Below, piece by piece: positions 54,142-64,000 of a stretch of DNA of 64,000 bases. Source of the stretch: Neoarius graeffei (taxonomy: Eukaryota; Chordata; Actinopteri; Siluriformes; Ariidae); the NCBI RefSeq assembly GCF_027579695.1, contig NC_083577.1, forward strand, positions 29,571,698-29,635,697, read 5' to 3'. The notes under the pieces were generated by a model. That model was not told the DNA's origin, made no database searches, and saw nothing but the letters and a program-made list of their open reading frames with translations. Within the stretch, counting starts at the first letter, position 1. Every line of letters begins with the position of its first letter. Both the position numbers and the translations under genes were made by a program.

Positions 54142-54176
54142 CACAGTGTCCCAACTTTTTTGGAATTGGGGTTGTA
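54142..54176. mobile_element. Tc1 terminal repeat relic
   Basis: CAGTGTCCCAACTTTTTTGG then AATTGGGGTTGTA matches the end of the 15312-22652 type of Tc1 element. No other part is nearby. Confidence 0.7.
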
Positions 54177-54339
54177 TTATTATTACATAGCTTTGTTAAA
54201 TGCTTGATTCTGATTGGTTTACACTCTGTTTTTTATTATTTATTACAAACTGTTGTTTTGGTCCACGACATTACCAGAAACAATAAAGTCATTTTAAAAC
54301 ATTATTTTGTGTCAGATGTTGAGTTCTTTAGTACGTAAC

Positions 54340-54510
54340 TGTGTAATAAGTGGGATAATGTATAGTGAGCCGATTCTTATCGCAAAATAAAACCCCTTCA
54401 GGGTGATTCAAGCCCTTCTCTGCTTTGTGTTGGACTCCTGCATCACCCTGTCAGGGTGTATTTCATGATAATAACCAGCTTACTGTACATTATCGCTCAC
54501 TCGTTTACAT
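54340..54510. repeat. Degenerate palindromic MITE
   Basis: AATGTATAGTGAGCCGATTC near 54359 pairs imperfectly with the reverse complement of the AACCAGCTTACTGTACATT end near 54495. TTCAGGGTGATTCAAGC and ATCACCCTGTCAGGGTG lie between. Confidence 0.5.
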
Positions 54511-54776
54511 GAACATAATGATCTTTGGCCTAAACTAACCTGGAGCCATGGGTTCTTTGCAAACGACCACTAACAATACAAAAGTGCTGATGGTTTGTGC
54601 TGCTTACGGCTGTTCTAATAGATCAACCCTGGGGGCAAAAAAGAAAAACAAGGGCTACAGAAAAGGACAAATTTCCCCATCCAGCTACCTCTGCTAAACA
54701 AACGAGCACTGTGTCTTTTTTGAGACCATTATTGAGTACTAACATGATCCAGTTTTCCTTACAGTTCTCATCTCGT
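54511..54776. other. Unassigned sequence
   Basis: No gene recognised; the open stretch from 54597 shows no familiar domain. Confidence 0.35.
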
Positions 54777-54850
54777 TCATTCTCATTATCTCTAGCCGCT
54801 TTATCCTATTCTACAGCTCCAGCTTTGCCTGCGACCCTCTTACAGTTCAT
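54777..54850 (-). mobile_element. SINE fragment (3' tail part)
   Basis: TCTCATTATCTCTAGCCGCT then TTATCCTATTCTACAG and TGCCTGCGACC fragments of the Mermaid-type tail, rearranged. Confidence 0.65.
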
Positions 54851-55344
54851 GTTTGAATTTTACCAAAAGGTCTGTTTTGTGTGCCAGGCTTCTGGACTTT
54901 CTGGATTTGTACATTTTTTTTTTGAATGTAAGGTCAGATATCTTGATTTGCAACACAGTTCATGACAACAATCACGATGACAGTGGAATGTTTTCAGAGA
55001 AACAGAGATCATCAGTGTGTTTAAACTGCGAAACCTTTTAAAGCTTGACCTGGAAACCTGATGGACAGGTGTTTAAGTGTCCAAATACTGTTGGGGGCCT
55101 TGCATAAGATTCTACAACCATCCCTAGTTGTACTAGTTGAACAGATACCGTGGGTTTTTCCCTATCTTTCAGTTCAATTCAGGACTAGAAGTAGATTTTT
55201 ATGAGGAACACTAATTTTGAAGCTGTACTGCCTTTCAGATTTTTCAAGTTTAGGTCATAAAAATAATTTTACCCGATACCCAATTATTTTTTGTTGAGTG
55301 GACTGAAAGCTACTGAATTCGAATCACAGACTTCCAATTTTTTG

Positions 55345-55412
55345 AAGGCCCCCACTGGCCACTGGGCTCGAACCTTCTTGCTGTGAGGCGACAGTGCTAA
55401 CCACGACACCGC
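55345..55412 (-). mobile_element. SINE fragment (tRNA head)
   Basis: GGCCCCCACTGGCCACTGGG through GCTAACCACGACACCG matches the head of the SINE at 10165-10576, and both lie close to ATGGAAACTCTCAAAAC (here at about 55417). Confidence 0.7.
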
Positions 55413-55443
55413 CCGTTATGGAAACTCTCAAAACCTCAAAACT

Positions 55444-56430
55444 TAGAGCTGAAGACGTCTCATTCTTAGAAGTGAGGGTCATTTAGTCAGTATTTATACT
55501 GTGAGAAAGTAAAACTTCTTTCCATCATCAGAAACATCACATTTCAGAGGTGTAAAAATGTAAATCATATCCACTGATGTGGGTGGCACGGTGGTGTAGT
55601 GGTTAGCGCTGTCGCCTCATAGCAAGAAGGTCCGGGTTCAAGCCCCGTAGGCCGGCGAGGGCCTTTCTGTGCGGAGTTTGCACGTTGTCCGCGTGGGTTT
55701 CCTCCGGGTGCTCCGGTTTCCCCCACAGTCCAAAGACATGCAGGTTAGGTTAACTGGTGACTCTAAATTGACCGTAGGTGTGAATGTGAGTGTGAATGGT
55801 TGTCTGTGTCTATGTGTCAGCCCTGTGATGACCTGGCGACTTGTCCAGGGTGTACCCCGCCTTTCGCCCATAGTCAGCTGGGATAGGCTCCAGCTTGCCT
55901 GCGACCCTGTAGAAGGATAAAGCGGCTAGAGATAATGAGATGAGAATGAGATGAGATCCACTGATGTTTGCTTTGTTGTTTTACAGAACTACATGGCCAC
56001 AGTGAAAAGGTGAGTGATGTGCTTCCTGTCTCTCTCATTCTCTGTGTTTCTGAATCCAAACCCACAGCAACACTGACTCCTGAATGTTTTTGCAGAGCCC
56101 AGAGCACACTGCAGCATCCAGAGGAGCTTTCAGGAGCACTGATCCATGTGGCAAAACATCTGGCCAACCTGCAGTGTCTGGGAGAAGATGCAGTACACCG
56201 TCCAATACAGTAAAACACTTAACTCTTTGTGTGTCTGTGTGTTGAACATGAATTTTTTATTTTTTTTACCCCACCCAAATGAAGTTTGGTGGGGGATATA
56301 AAAATGGGTTCTGTCTGTCTGTCTGGTCACCTTTTCATTTCTGGGCCATATCTTTAAAACTACTGAAGATATCTTCATGAAACTTTGTATAAATATCAAG
56401 CAACGTGTGAACTGGTGCCTTTTGCCAGGT
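55444..56430 (+). pseudogene. Partial TRIM duplicate (end of exon 3, exons 4-5, intron 5 start)
   Basis: Collinear with 43558-44150. The end of exon 3 is at 55444-55470, exon 4 copy at 55987-56009, exon 5 copy at 56096-56209. Exon 5 has a 5-nt deletion (CTGCAGTGTCTGGG for CTGCAGTTCAGAGTCTGGG), breaking the frame. A SINE sits in the intron before exon 4. No RING or B30.2 exon is found in the rest of the window, so this is a non-coding fragment. Confidence 0.9.
55581..55955 (+). mobile_element. DANA/Mermaid-type SINE
   Basis: Full-length, + strand. The 12-bp TSD ATCCACTGATGT lies at 55569-55580 and 55956-55967. The empty site is at 43681-43692 in the intact gene. Confidence 0.96.
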
Positions 56431-57068
56431 TGGAAAAACACTGGGAGTGACGCCATTGGAGTAACGTATCGGGAATTATTATACATACAGGACACTTTTT
56501 TGATGGAATAAAAACGTGTTCTATTCCCTCCTAGCGGGTTTCATTCATTTGGTTTGATAGCATGTAATATTGTTGTCATATCACTTATCCTACGTGTATT
56601 AACACTCGGAGGTCCAGGGCCTTTCAGACAGTTTGAGGCAGTCTGCTACACCTTGACATTTTTAAGTTTTTCATCTCACTAAAAACATCTATGCAAAAGT
56701 GGCACACACGGTGATATTCTAGAAAACCTCAACAATAACAATATGCGAGTAAAGTAAATGTAATGAAATTAGTTTTTATTAAAATTCAGTGTAAACACAA
56801 CTAGACAAAAACCTATTTTCAAAGGTCTTCAAATCTTGTAAAAAAAAAAAAAAAAACACACTCTAAATATATCTAGCCAAGACTTTTGAAGTCTGAACCT
56901 TGTAAACATAAGTATTGGCTACATAAAAGTAAGAAGAGCATTCAGTAATGTTATGTAGTTTCAATACAAATTGCAAAAAAGTCAGACAAACTGAAGCCAG
57001 TGGCTATTTCAAATGAATACTGATTAGATGGGTGTATCACACCTGTAACTGCCCCCACCCCCGTCACT
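56431..57068. other. Unassigned sequence
   Basis: AT-rich, with an A-run at about 56839; no gene or element boundary recognised. Confidence 0.4.
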
Positions 57069-58319
57069 CAGTGCGTTTACATGCACATAGAGAAAATCGA
57101 ATTTCTGCCGTAGCTCGACTGAAATCGAAGTTCTAAATGCCATGGAAACACCTGAAATCGAACCAAACTGGATTTCTCGTAATCGAGCTACGCGACCTAG
57201 ATTATGTGATTGTAGCCGAGCTACTTAGTGCATGTAAACCCTATCGAGCTACGTAGTCGAGCTACTTACTTCAGCACTGCCCCTTCCGGAAGTGACGAGT
57301 GACGAGACCACAAGCGGGAAACACGACAGCCTCGGTCGGCATGACACGTCACCTTAGCTGCCACTTTATTAGGAACACTTGTGTCTGGGCATGTACTGTA
57401 TGCACCCATTTCCAATTAGTTGGTAAGTTATTAGCATGTAGGCAGGCTAACAGTTAATATGTTCACCATTACAGATCAACTTCAACTTAGTGGCCATTTC
57501 ATTAGGAACACTTCTGTTCGTACATACAAACACTCTTCTTGTGAACACGGAACTGATAACTTTGTTTATACTCTTGAATAGCTCTTCTTCATGACAACAA
57601 CCGGAAGTGTACCAATACGATGGGGCGTGTAGCGCCACCTGTGGCTCAGGTGCACAATCAGTACGTTTACATCAGTGGCGGCTGGTAGTCTTTCAAACAG
57701 GGGAGGCTGGTCGGTTACGATATTTCCAGATTTTAAAAGAAAAAAGAAAAAACACATCAATTTTGCCCATACTCTTGCCTCTGATCTGGCTGATTGTTGG
57801 CAGGGTCACAAACTGTGAAATAACAGGTTCTTTTGGCCCATTAGCCTACTGTCCAATATACATGATGGTGGTGTTGGGGGGGGGGGGGGGTATAATTTAA
57901 CATTTTATATTTTAAAATTGTGGCACGTTGTTTAAAAATTGATCATTATTGAAAACAGCTCTTTGTCAGGAACCTCAGCAGTAACAGCAGTGTTCTGGAA
58001 TCGGCACAAGCACTGACCTTGGGGAGCCAAACATAGAGCTGGGTGCCACACATTTCATTCAATGACACTTTCCCTACATTTTACTTATTTTGACTGAGAA
58101 ATGTTTTATTGACAATTTTGATAACCCTTCACTTTTAATCCAGGTCTGTAGTGTGAAATGTTCTCGGCTGTGTTTTTGTTTAAAAATGTTTTCCAAATTG
58201 TAGCTGTGTTTAATTCATATCCAGAAAATATATATTCCAATATAATATACTCAGCATAAACATTTTAAATAGATTCTATATTTTTGGTCCATCCATGACA
58301 TATTACTAAAGTAGCCTAT

Positions 58320-58523
58320 TTACTGTTGTTGATGTGGGTCACTTGCTGTTAGCCAATTCATTTTCTCGTACCAGGAGAGCTGAAAGGAACGAGTATTATT
58401 CCCTACCTTTTTCACCAAGTCAATTTGAGGCGTTGGTCTACCCTGCTCTTTAATTTTATTTTTTTCCTCGAAAGGAAGACTGGCAAATGGCTTCGCCAAA
58501 ATTAAATCAGCAATGCTTGGCAT
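58320..58523 (-). pseudogene. hAT transposase N-terminal fragment (TTF region)
   Basis: The minus-strand frame contains SIADLILAKPFASLPFEEKN and RSFQLSWYEKMNWLTAS, like the start of the TTF-type finger in hAT proteins. The remainder is absent. Confidence 0.6.
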
Positions 58524-58861
58524 CCTTGCGCAGCTTTCTTGCTAGCTGACTAGCCCCCTCAAGGTCAAGTTCAGTCACTCAAATAAACGACATTTCTGGA
58601 ACTAAGATAGTAAACTTGACAACACTATATTTACACTTTATTTACAATGAAAATATATACAAACTAAAAAAGCTGGTAGAAACCATATGTAATGAATGAA
58701 ATCGAAATGTAAGCTGATCTCTTACAATACACCACAGCACTTGCGAATCCACATGAGACCGAACTGAAATTCACCGCTGCCTGTCTATAGTTGAAACGAG
58801 CTGTCAATCAAAGAAAATATCCAGCCGCTTTCACCAATCACCAGTCTCCTCGCGGAAACTG

Positions 58862-59106
58862 CCATGTCCCTCCCATTGTGAGGCTCGGAGTCCGTGGGCG
58901 GGCGTTTTCTCAGTATTTGTCCAATAACCGTCTTGCATTTTGAGATTGACAAGCGCATAGCTCCCAAATGCCGTTGAAGTCCACTGAGGCTGGGAGTCCG
59001 TGAGACTCCATGGGCGGGCGTTTTCGCAGTATTTGTCCAATAACCGTCTTGCATTTTGATATTGAAAAGCGCATAGCTCCCAAATGCCATTGAAGTCCAC
59101 TGAGGC
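58862..59106. repeat. Direct tandem duplication of about 120 bp
   Basis: Two head-to-tail units share GGGCGGGCGTTTTC.CAGTAT, TTGTCCAATAACCGTCTTGC and AGCGCATAGCTCCCAAATGC. A diverged related stretch lies at about 62750-62850. Confidence 0.9.
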
Positions 59107-60314
59107 TGGGCTGCATCGCGCTGTCACGAGGGGGAAAAACTCACGCACACATTAGGCGAACTGGGGAAAGTTATAACGGAATGATTTCGCACTGTAGTTG
59201 GGTTGAGCACATATATTTCTATGATTCTGGATCTGAAATAGCAATGTTATAAGGTCGGCTATAACATAAGCCTAGCGCAATTCATCCTACACGATGTTCG
59301 TCATTTTTAGAGGAGGCTGAGCCTCCCTCGTTGTCTTAGAGCAATCGCCCGTGGTTTACATGCACATCCAAATCGAGTTGCTATCGGTAATCGAGCAAAG
59401 GGTCCCAGCAGGGGTGCCAGAGAAATCCAATCCTACATGCACACAAGGAAATCGAGCTATTGTGTGAGGTACATTGTGCACCTGAGCCACAGGTGGCGCT
59501 ACACGCCCCATCGTGTTAGTACACTTCCGGTTGTCGTCATGAAGAAGAGCTATTCAAGAGTATAAACAAAGTTATCAGTTCCATGTGCACAAGAAGAATG
59601 AGCTGATGAGCATGAAGCTGAATGAGCATGAACTCTGTCTCCTCATTGCTCCAGAAGTGCACGCTTCTGCTCGCCATTTTCTCTTCCTCCTGACCTCTTC
59701 TGCTGCTCGTTACTACTGCTGTTGTCATGCTGACCGAGGCTGTTGTGTTTCCCGCTTGTGGTCTCGTCACTCGTCACTTCCGGAAGGGGCAGTGCTGAAG
59801 TAAGTAGCTCGATAGGGTATACATGCACTAAGTAGCTCGGCAAAAATCGCACAATCTAGGTCGTGTAGCTCGATTACGAGAAATCAAGTTTGGTTCAATT
59901 TCAGCCTAGCTAAGGTGTTTCCATGCCATTTAGAACTTCGATTTCAGTCGAGCAACGGCAGAAATTCGATTTTCTCTATGTGCATGTCAACGCACTGAAT
60001 GTACCTCACACAATAGCTCGATTTCCTTGTGTGCATGTAGGATTGGATTTCTCTGGCACCCCTGCTGGGACCCTTAGCTCGATTACCGACAGTAGCTCGA
60101 TTTGGATGTGCATGTAAACGCATTGTTGTTACCTTCCCCCAAAGCTTTGCAAGCTACTGCAAAGAAAGTGTCACTGTGGCTCTCTGCTCCCATGTACAGT
60201 CTGTCACAGGCAACCCCGTTCCAAGTGTGTCCAAATCCAAAAGAGCTTATAAAAATCCTCTTCAACTGTACATACTCAAATTGTTCAATAGGTAATGGTG
60301 CCTGTAATGTCACT

Positions 60315-60725
60315 CAGTGCGTTTACATGCACATAGAGAAAATCGAATTTCTGCCGTTGCTCGACTGAAATCGAAGCTCTACATGGCATGTAAACACCTT
60401 AGCTCGGCTGAAATTGAACCGAACTTGATTTCTCGCAATCGAGCTACACGACCTAGATTATGCGATTGTAGCCGAGCTACTTAGTGCATGTAAACCCTAT
60501 CGAGCTACGGAGTCGAGCCGCTTACTTCAGCGCTGCCCCTTCCGGAAGTGACGAGACCAAAAGCGGGAAAAACAACAGCCTCGGTCGGCATGACAACGGC
60601 ATGACTCTTTTCTTTTTGTGGCATTGTTTGCACTGTTAAAATTTAGCTCACTTACTGTATCACCAAATACATCTGTACAGCTGTTGCATAGCTGTGAATT
60701 GTGTACATAAACAAGTCATTGTATT

Positions 60726-60802
<77 letters not shown>

Positions 60803-61314
60803 GTCCAACATCTGAAGAATGTCAATAAAAACAAAACAATTGAACTTTTTGTGTGTTTATTAAGATATAAGTTAAATTGTAAGCAAAAAAATATATTTTT
60901 TGTAAGCAAAAAATGGACTTTAGAAAAATATTATTGTGCAAAATAAGTTGTCTTACAAAACAGTGGTCTGCGCCGGACAGTTTGTAGCCATACAGTCTGT
61001 TAGAGCAAGCCTAACACGGCAGTGTTGCCAGATTGGGGAGTTTTAAGTGCATTTTGGCGGATTTGAACATGTTTTGGGCTGGAATACGTCAGCAGTATCT
61101 GGCAACACTATAGCTCTTCTTCATGACGACAACCGGAAGTGTACCAACACGATGGGGCGTGTAGCGCCACGTGTGGCTCGGGTGCACAATGCACCTTGCA
61201 CAACAGCCCGATTTCACTTGGGCATGTAGGATTGGATTTCTCTGGCACCCCTGCTGGGACCCTTTGCTCGATTACCGACAGTAGCTCGATTTGGATGTGC
61301 ATGTAAACGTACTG
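60315..61314 (+). mobile_element. Long-TIR MITE copy D
   Basis: About 1 kb from CAGTGCGTTTACATGCACAT to ATGTGCATGTAAACGTACTG. Inverted matching extends a few bases outwards (TCACT and AGTGA). The interior holds an (AT)n run and no convincing transposase. Confidence 0.85.
60720..60802. repeat. (GT)n-(AT)n-(GTAT)n compound microsatellite
   Basis: GT, then a long AT run, then GTATGTATGTATG inside MITE copy D. Confidence 0.95.
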
Positions 61315-61399
61315 AGTGAATGGGCTACTGAGCAACACAGAGCGATCAGGATGCTCTCTCTCTCTCTCTCTCTCAGGGAGCTGATGTCACCTGGTCACA

Positions 61400-61442
61400 T
61401 GACCTGGGTTTTCCCCTAAAGTTTAGGGGAAAACCCAGGTCA
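61400..61442. repeat. Perfect 21-nt inverted repeat with a 1-nt centre
   Basis: TGACCTGGGTTTTCCCCTAA(A) at 61400-61420, a single G, then the exact inverse at 61422-61442. The CACATGA flanks add further partial symmetry. Confidence 0.95.
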
Positions 61443-61535
61443 CATGATTCAGACAATTTCATTAGTTCAATTAGTTTAAAAGAAGACAGTTTAATTAGTT
61501 TAAATGAAAACAGTTTAATTAGTTATGCTTCAAAA

Positions 61536-61680
61536 TCTGCAGCTATATAAGAGCCACACATCCACACAGAGCTTCAGAGCGACACAAACCTTCACAGCAA
61601 GTAAGAGCGAGTTTCCAGCGATCAGCAATTCATCAGCAATTCATCAGCGATTTAATCTTCTCCTTCGTAGTAAGTCACCT
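61536..61680 (+). promoter_or_regulatory. Candidate TATA promoter with first-exon-like segment
   Basis: GCTATATAAGAG at about 61542 is followed by a plausible leader (CACACAGAGCTTCAGAGCGA) and a donor-like CAAGTAAGAG at about 61600. TCAGCAATTCATCAGCAATT repeats lie downstream. No coding exon follows before the hAT at 61762, so the gene, if any, is outside or lost. Confidence 0.35.
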
Positions 61681-62132
61681 TGTACTAACTGAGTGATTTG
61701 TATTTTTTTTTAAGTTTTAATAATCTACTAACACGACACACACTAATCGCATAACTGTCTACAGGGCCGTAACTACCATTGAGGACACCGAGGTCATGTC
61801 CTCGGCATTTTTTTCCCACGGTATTTTTTTTTTTCACTCAGAAATGTGAAATTAATATATGATGAAAATCGTTCTGACTTTGATCGGTGGAAAATTCTAA
61901 ATTCAGCTTGCATCCCCCTGTTCTCATTTGTTTGTCTAAAAATAAAGTCCACATAATCATTTTTAAACGAAGCTGAAATATCCGACATTGGAAACATTTC
62001 ATATTCGGCAGCCTCGCGATAGTCAGCTAAGCACCGCGGGATATACAAGAGCTGAGAAGTGTTCTCATCAAGGTCCGCCTCCGCAGCCAGGCAGTTTGTC
62101 AATTAGTCGTGGAATCTGAAAATTGACATAAG

Positions 62133-62264
62133 ATGAAGAATTCTACTACACTAAAACAAACCAAACTCAGCTTTGGAAAGTCAACAAGTGAGAGAAAAAG
62201 AAAGAGGGAAGAAGGGGAGTTAATTTTGCCAGTCACTGACAGTTATGTGCCGGAATGCTTATGA
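62133..62264 (+). pseudogene. Small N-terminal transposase-like frame
   Basis: 44 codons including stop (MKNSTTLKQTKLSFGKSTSE then a KRKREEGE basic/acidic run), in the style of hAT N-termini with a nuclear-localisation-like stretch. No domain follows. Confidence 0.45.
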
Positions 62265-62854
62265 TCATTAACAGTGCAATTTTAATTAGCATTTCAAGCA
62301 ACAACAGTCGAAGCCACTTAGCTAGATAGGATTTTCGTTTTCCAGGCGGCACAAACTCTTTTATTCTCTCTCGTCTCGATTTGATTTGGTGCGTTTCAGA
62401 TCAGAAAAGGCTGGACAGTCGTGACCTGTTGTTTATGAAGTTATTGGGTGCTGACGAGACTTGAGCTATTTTGCTAACTTACCAGACTATAGGCTAACGT
62501 GAACACAAGACACTATTGTTTTGATCATTGGTTGTATTTTCGAACGGAAATGAAAACGGGTAGCAAACTTATGTTCACATTTTATTTACAACATGATGTA
62601 CCACCTCTGACTGCTTTCTGTCAATCATGAGCAGCCCAGCCGTGTTCACAGCTCCTCCTCCAATCACCAGCTGAGATGAGCCTCCTCTCGGGAAGTCTTG
62701 TCCCGCCCCTCTTATTGACTCCCATCTCCAGTGAGGCTCAGTCTCCGAATGGAGCGTTTTAGTCGGTTTTGTCCAATAACCGTCTAGTATTTTGCTATTG
62801 AAAAGGGCATATATTTTTTAAAAAGCAATTGAAGTCCATTCAGGCTCGGCTAGA

Positions 62855-62875
62855 TTGCGTTGTCACTCTCACTCA

Positions 62876-62925
<50 letters not shown>

Positions 62926-62947
62926 CTCACTCACACTAACTCACACT

Positions 62948-62978
<31 letters not shown>

Positions 62979-63010
62979 ATTCTCACTCACACTAACTCAC
63001 ACTCTCATTC

Positions 63011-63055
<45 letters not shown>

Positions 63056-63602
63056 CTCACTCACACTAACTCATTCACACTAACATTCTCACTCACACTC
63101 TCACTCACTCACTCACTCACTCACTCACTCACTCACTCACTCACACACACACACACACACACACACACTAACTCACTCACACTCTCATTCTCACTCACTC
63201 TCTCTCTCTCTCTCTAACTCACACTCTCATTCTCACTCACACTAACTCACTCACTCACTCTCATACTCACTCACTCACTCACTCTCATACTCACTCACTC
63301 ACACTCTCATACTCACTCACTCACACTCATACACTCTGACTCACACTCTCATTCTCACTCATTCACACTCTCACTCACACTAACTCACTCACTCACACTC
63401 ATACACTCTGACTCACACTCATTCTCACTCACTCACTCACTCACTCACACTCACTCACTCTCACTCTCACTCACACTCACACTCACACTCATTCTCACTC
63501 ACACTCATTCTCACTCACACTCTCTCTCTCACTCACACTCCATCACTCACTCAAACTCTCACTCACTCACCCACACTCACTCACTCGTGCGCGCGCGCAC
63601 AC
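62855..63602. repeat. Low-complexity (TC)n/(CTCA)n/(CA)n tract
   Basis: About 750 bp of interleaved CT, ACTC, CACT and CA units, ending in GCGCGCGCACACA. The purine/pyrimidine strand bias is almost complete in the CT parts. Any open frame here is meaningless. Confidence 0.97.
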
Positions 63603-63802
63603 AAAATACTTTTGTGATCGTGCAGTTTTGAAATTGTTAAAATAAACATGTTCACCTACATGTTCATCTTGTTGGGCTTGTGATTTTGACTCGTTTCCAA
63701 AATGTATGAAAAGTCACCATATTAGGACTTTTTTTTTTTTGGCAAATAAGATGTATCGCAATGTTTGACCTCGGGATTTGAAAAATCCTGGTTACGGCCC
63801 TG

Positions 63803-64000
63803 TGTGCAGCCAGTTAACATGCAGGTCACAAACTGTTGAAACACTTTCTATTCACTGAAGGTAAAGTCACTAAAGGGTATTGGAGGTTTTTTTAAGGGAC
63901 TAATGGCACCTTGGTCTGTTTTGTGGACAGATTAAATGTAGTTTTTTTTTCTATTTTAATATTTTAAATCATTTTGAAAGACATTTATTTTTGTGAGTTT
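63803..64000. other. Unassigned sequence
   Basis: No gene or repeat end seen before the window stops. Confidence 0.4.

Larger units (their letters stand above)
57673..59353 (-). mobile_element. hAT transposon inside MITE copy B
   Basis: A perfect 8-bp TSD, GTTTACAT, lies at 57665-57672 and 59354-59361. The left end is CAGTGGCGGCTGG; the right end GCAATCGCCCGTG gives CACGGGCGATTGC inverted. It contains a minus-strand TTF-region fragment and a tandem duplication. 1681 bp, non-autonomous. Confidence 0.9.
57659..59997 (-). mobile_element. Long-TIR MITE copy B, inverted inside copy A
   Basis: It starts CAGTACGTTTACATGCACAT (itself split by the hAT) and ends ATGTGCATGTCAACGCACTG. AAT flanks both sides (57656-57658 and 59998-60000). 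It is oriented opposite to copy A. Confidence 0.8.
57069..60125 (+). mobile_element. Long-TIR MITE copy A, split by nested insertions
   Basis: The left half is 57069-57658 and the right part 60000-60125. Together they match the uninterrupted copy at 60315-61314. The ends are CAGTGCGTTTACATGCACAT and its inverse; AATCGAG/CTCGATT motifs recur along the element. Copy B is inserted after GGTGCACAAT. Confidence 0.82.
61762..63802 (+). mobile_element. hAT-like transposon (CAGGGCCGTAAC ends)
   Basis: The left end CAGGGCCGTAAC is matched by GTTACGGCCCTG at the right. The flanks TGTCTACA and TGTGTGCA could be a decayed 8-bp TSD (6 of 8, overlapping the first two TIR bases). It contains a small exon-like frame, a segment related to the hAT at 57673-59353, and a long low-complexity tract. 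Confidence 0.75.

Noticed and set aside
57361..57520. CACTTTATTAGGAACACT motifs as a separate transposon
   Set aside because: The two copies are direct, not inverted, and no boundary or TSD could be set.
62860..63069. Open frame of Ser-Leu-His repeats
   Set aside because: Low-complexity CT/CTCA tract.

Overview
The window looks like chromosomal DNA of a ray-finned (probably teleost) fish. The pointers are DANA/Mermaid-type tRNA SINEs in at least ten copies, Tc1 transposons of Sleeping Beauty type, Gmr1-like and sushi-ichi-like Ty3/gypsy retrotransposons, several hAT families, and a class IV TRIM gene of the TRIM35/A33-like type found in fish arrays. I see no prokaryotic feature, no CRISPR array and no rRNA gene.

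Only one host gene is complete: a six-exon RING/B-box/coiled-coil/B30.2 TRIM gene on the + strand, with coding exons between 42616 and 53025. Its exons join to 471 codons (470 aa plus stop) with GT-AG junctions throughout. Two partial relatives flank it: a fragment carrying only the end of B30.2 plus its 3' flank (about 11445-13954), and a degenerate exon 3-5 copy (55444-56430). The locus is therefore a tandem TRIM cluster broken up by transposons.

Layout: 1-3560 holds MITEs and a 1-kb hAT with a BED-finger fragment. 3565-9278 is Gmr1-like copy 1 (+), carrying a LINE-tail/SINE-like insert and an ISL2EU-like transposon. 9391-14163 holds SINEs and the 3' TRIM duplication, itself interrupted by a sushi-type solo LTR. 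15312-22652 is a Tc1 element with a transposase broken by one stop, containing Gmr1-like copy 2 (-, 15616-20587) and a tandem SINE pair. 24575-29745 is Gmr1-like copy 3 (+). 29994-42077 is a sushi-ichi-like chromodomain element split by an ERV-type solo LTR, a DNA transposon and a full-length L1/Tx1-type LINE. 42616-53025 is the TRIM gene, whose last intron (8.5 kb) holds a Tc1, inside it a 6.3-kb hAT, and inside that a second hAT, a SINE and a LINE tail. 53026-64000 holds the TRIM 3' flank, the pseudogene copy, nested long-TIR MITEs with another hAT, and a last hAT containing a 0.75-kb low-complexity tract.

Many boundaries are fixed by target-site duplications (TSDs) readable in the sequence, so insertion order can be deduced. 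The transposon genes carry stops, frameshifts or deletions, except L1 ORF1, which is open. The three Gmr1-like copies share the unusual order gag-protease-integrase-RT-RNase H, and their gag carries a region resembling the vertebrate SCAN domain.
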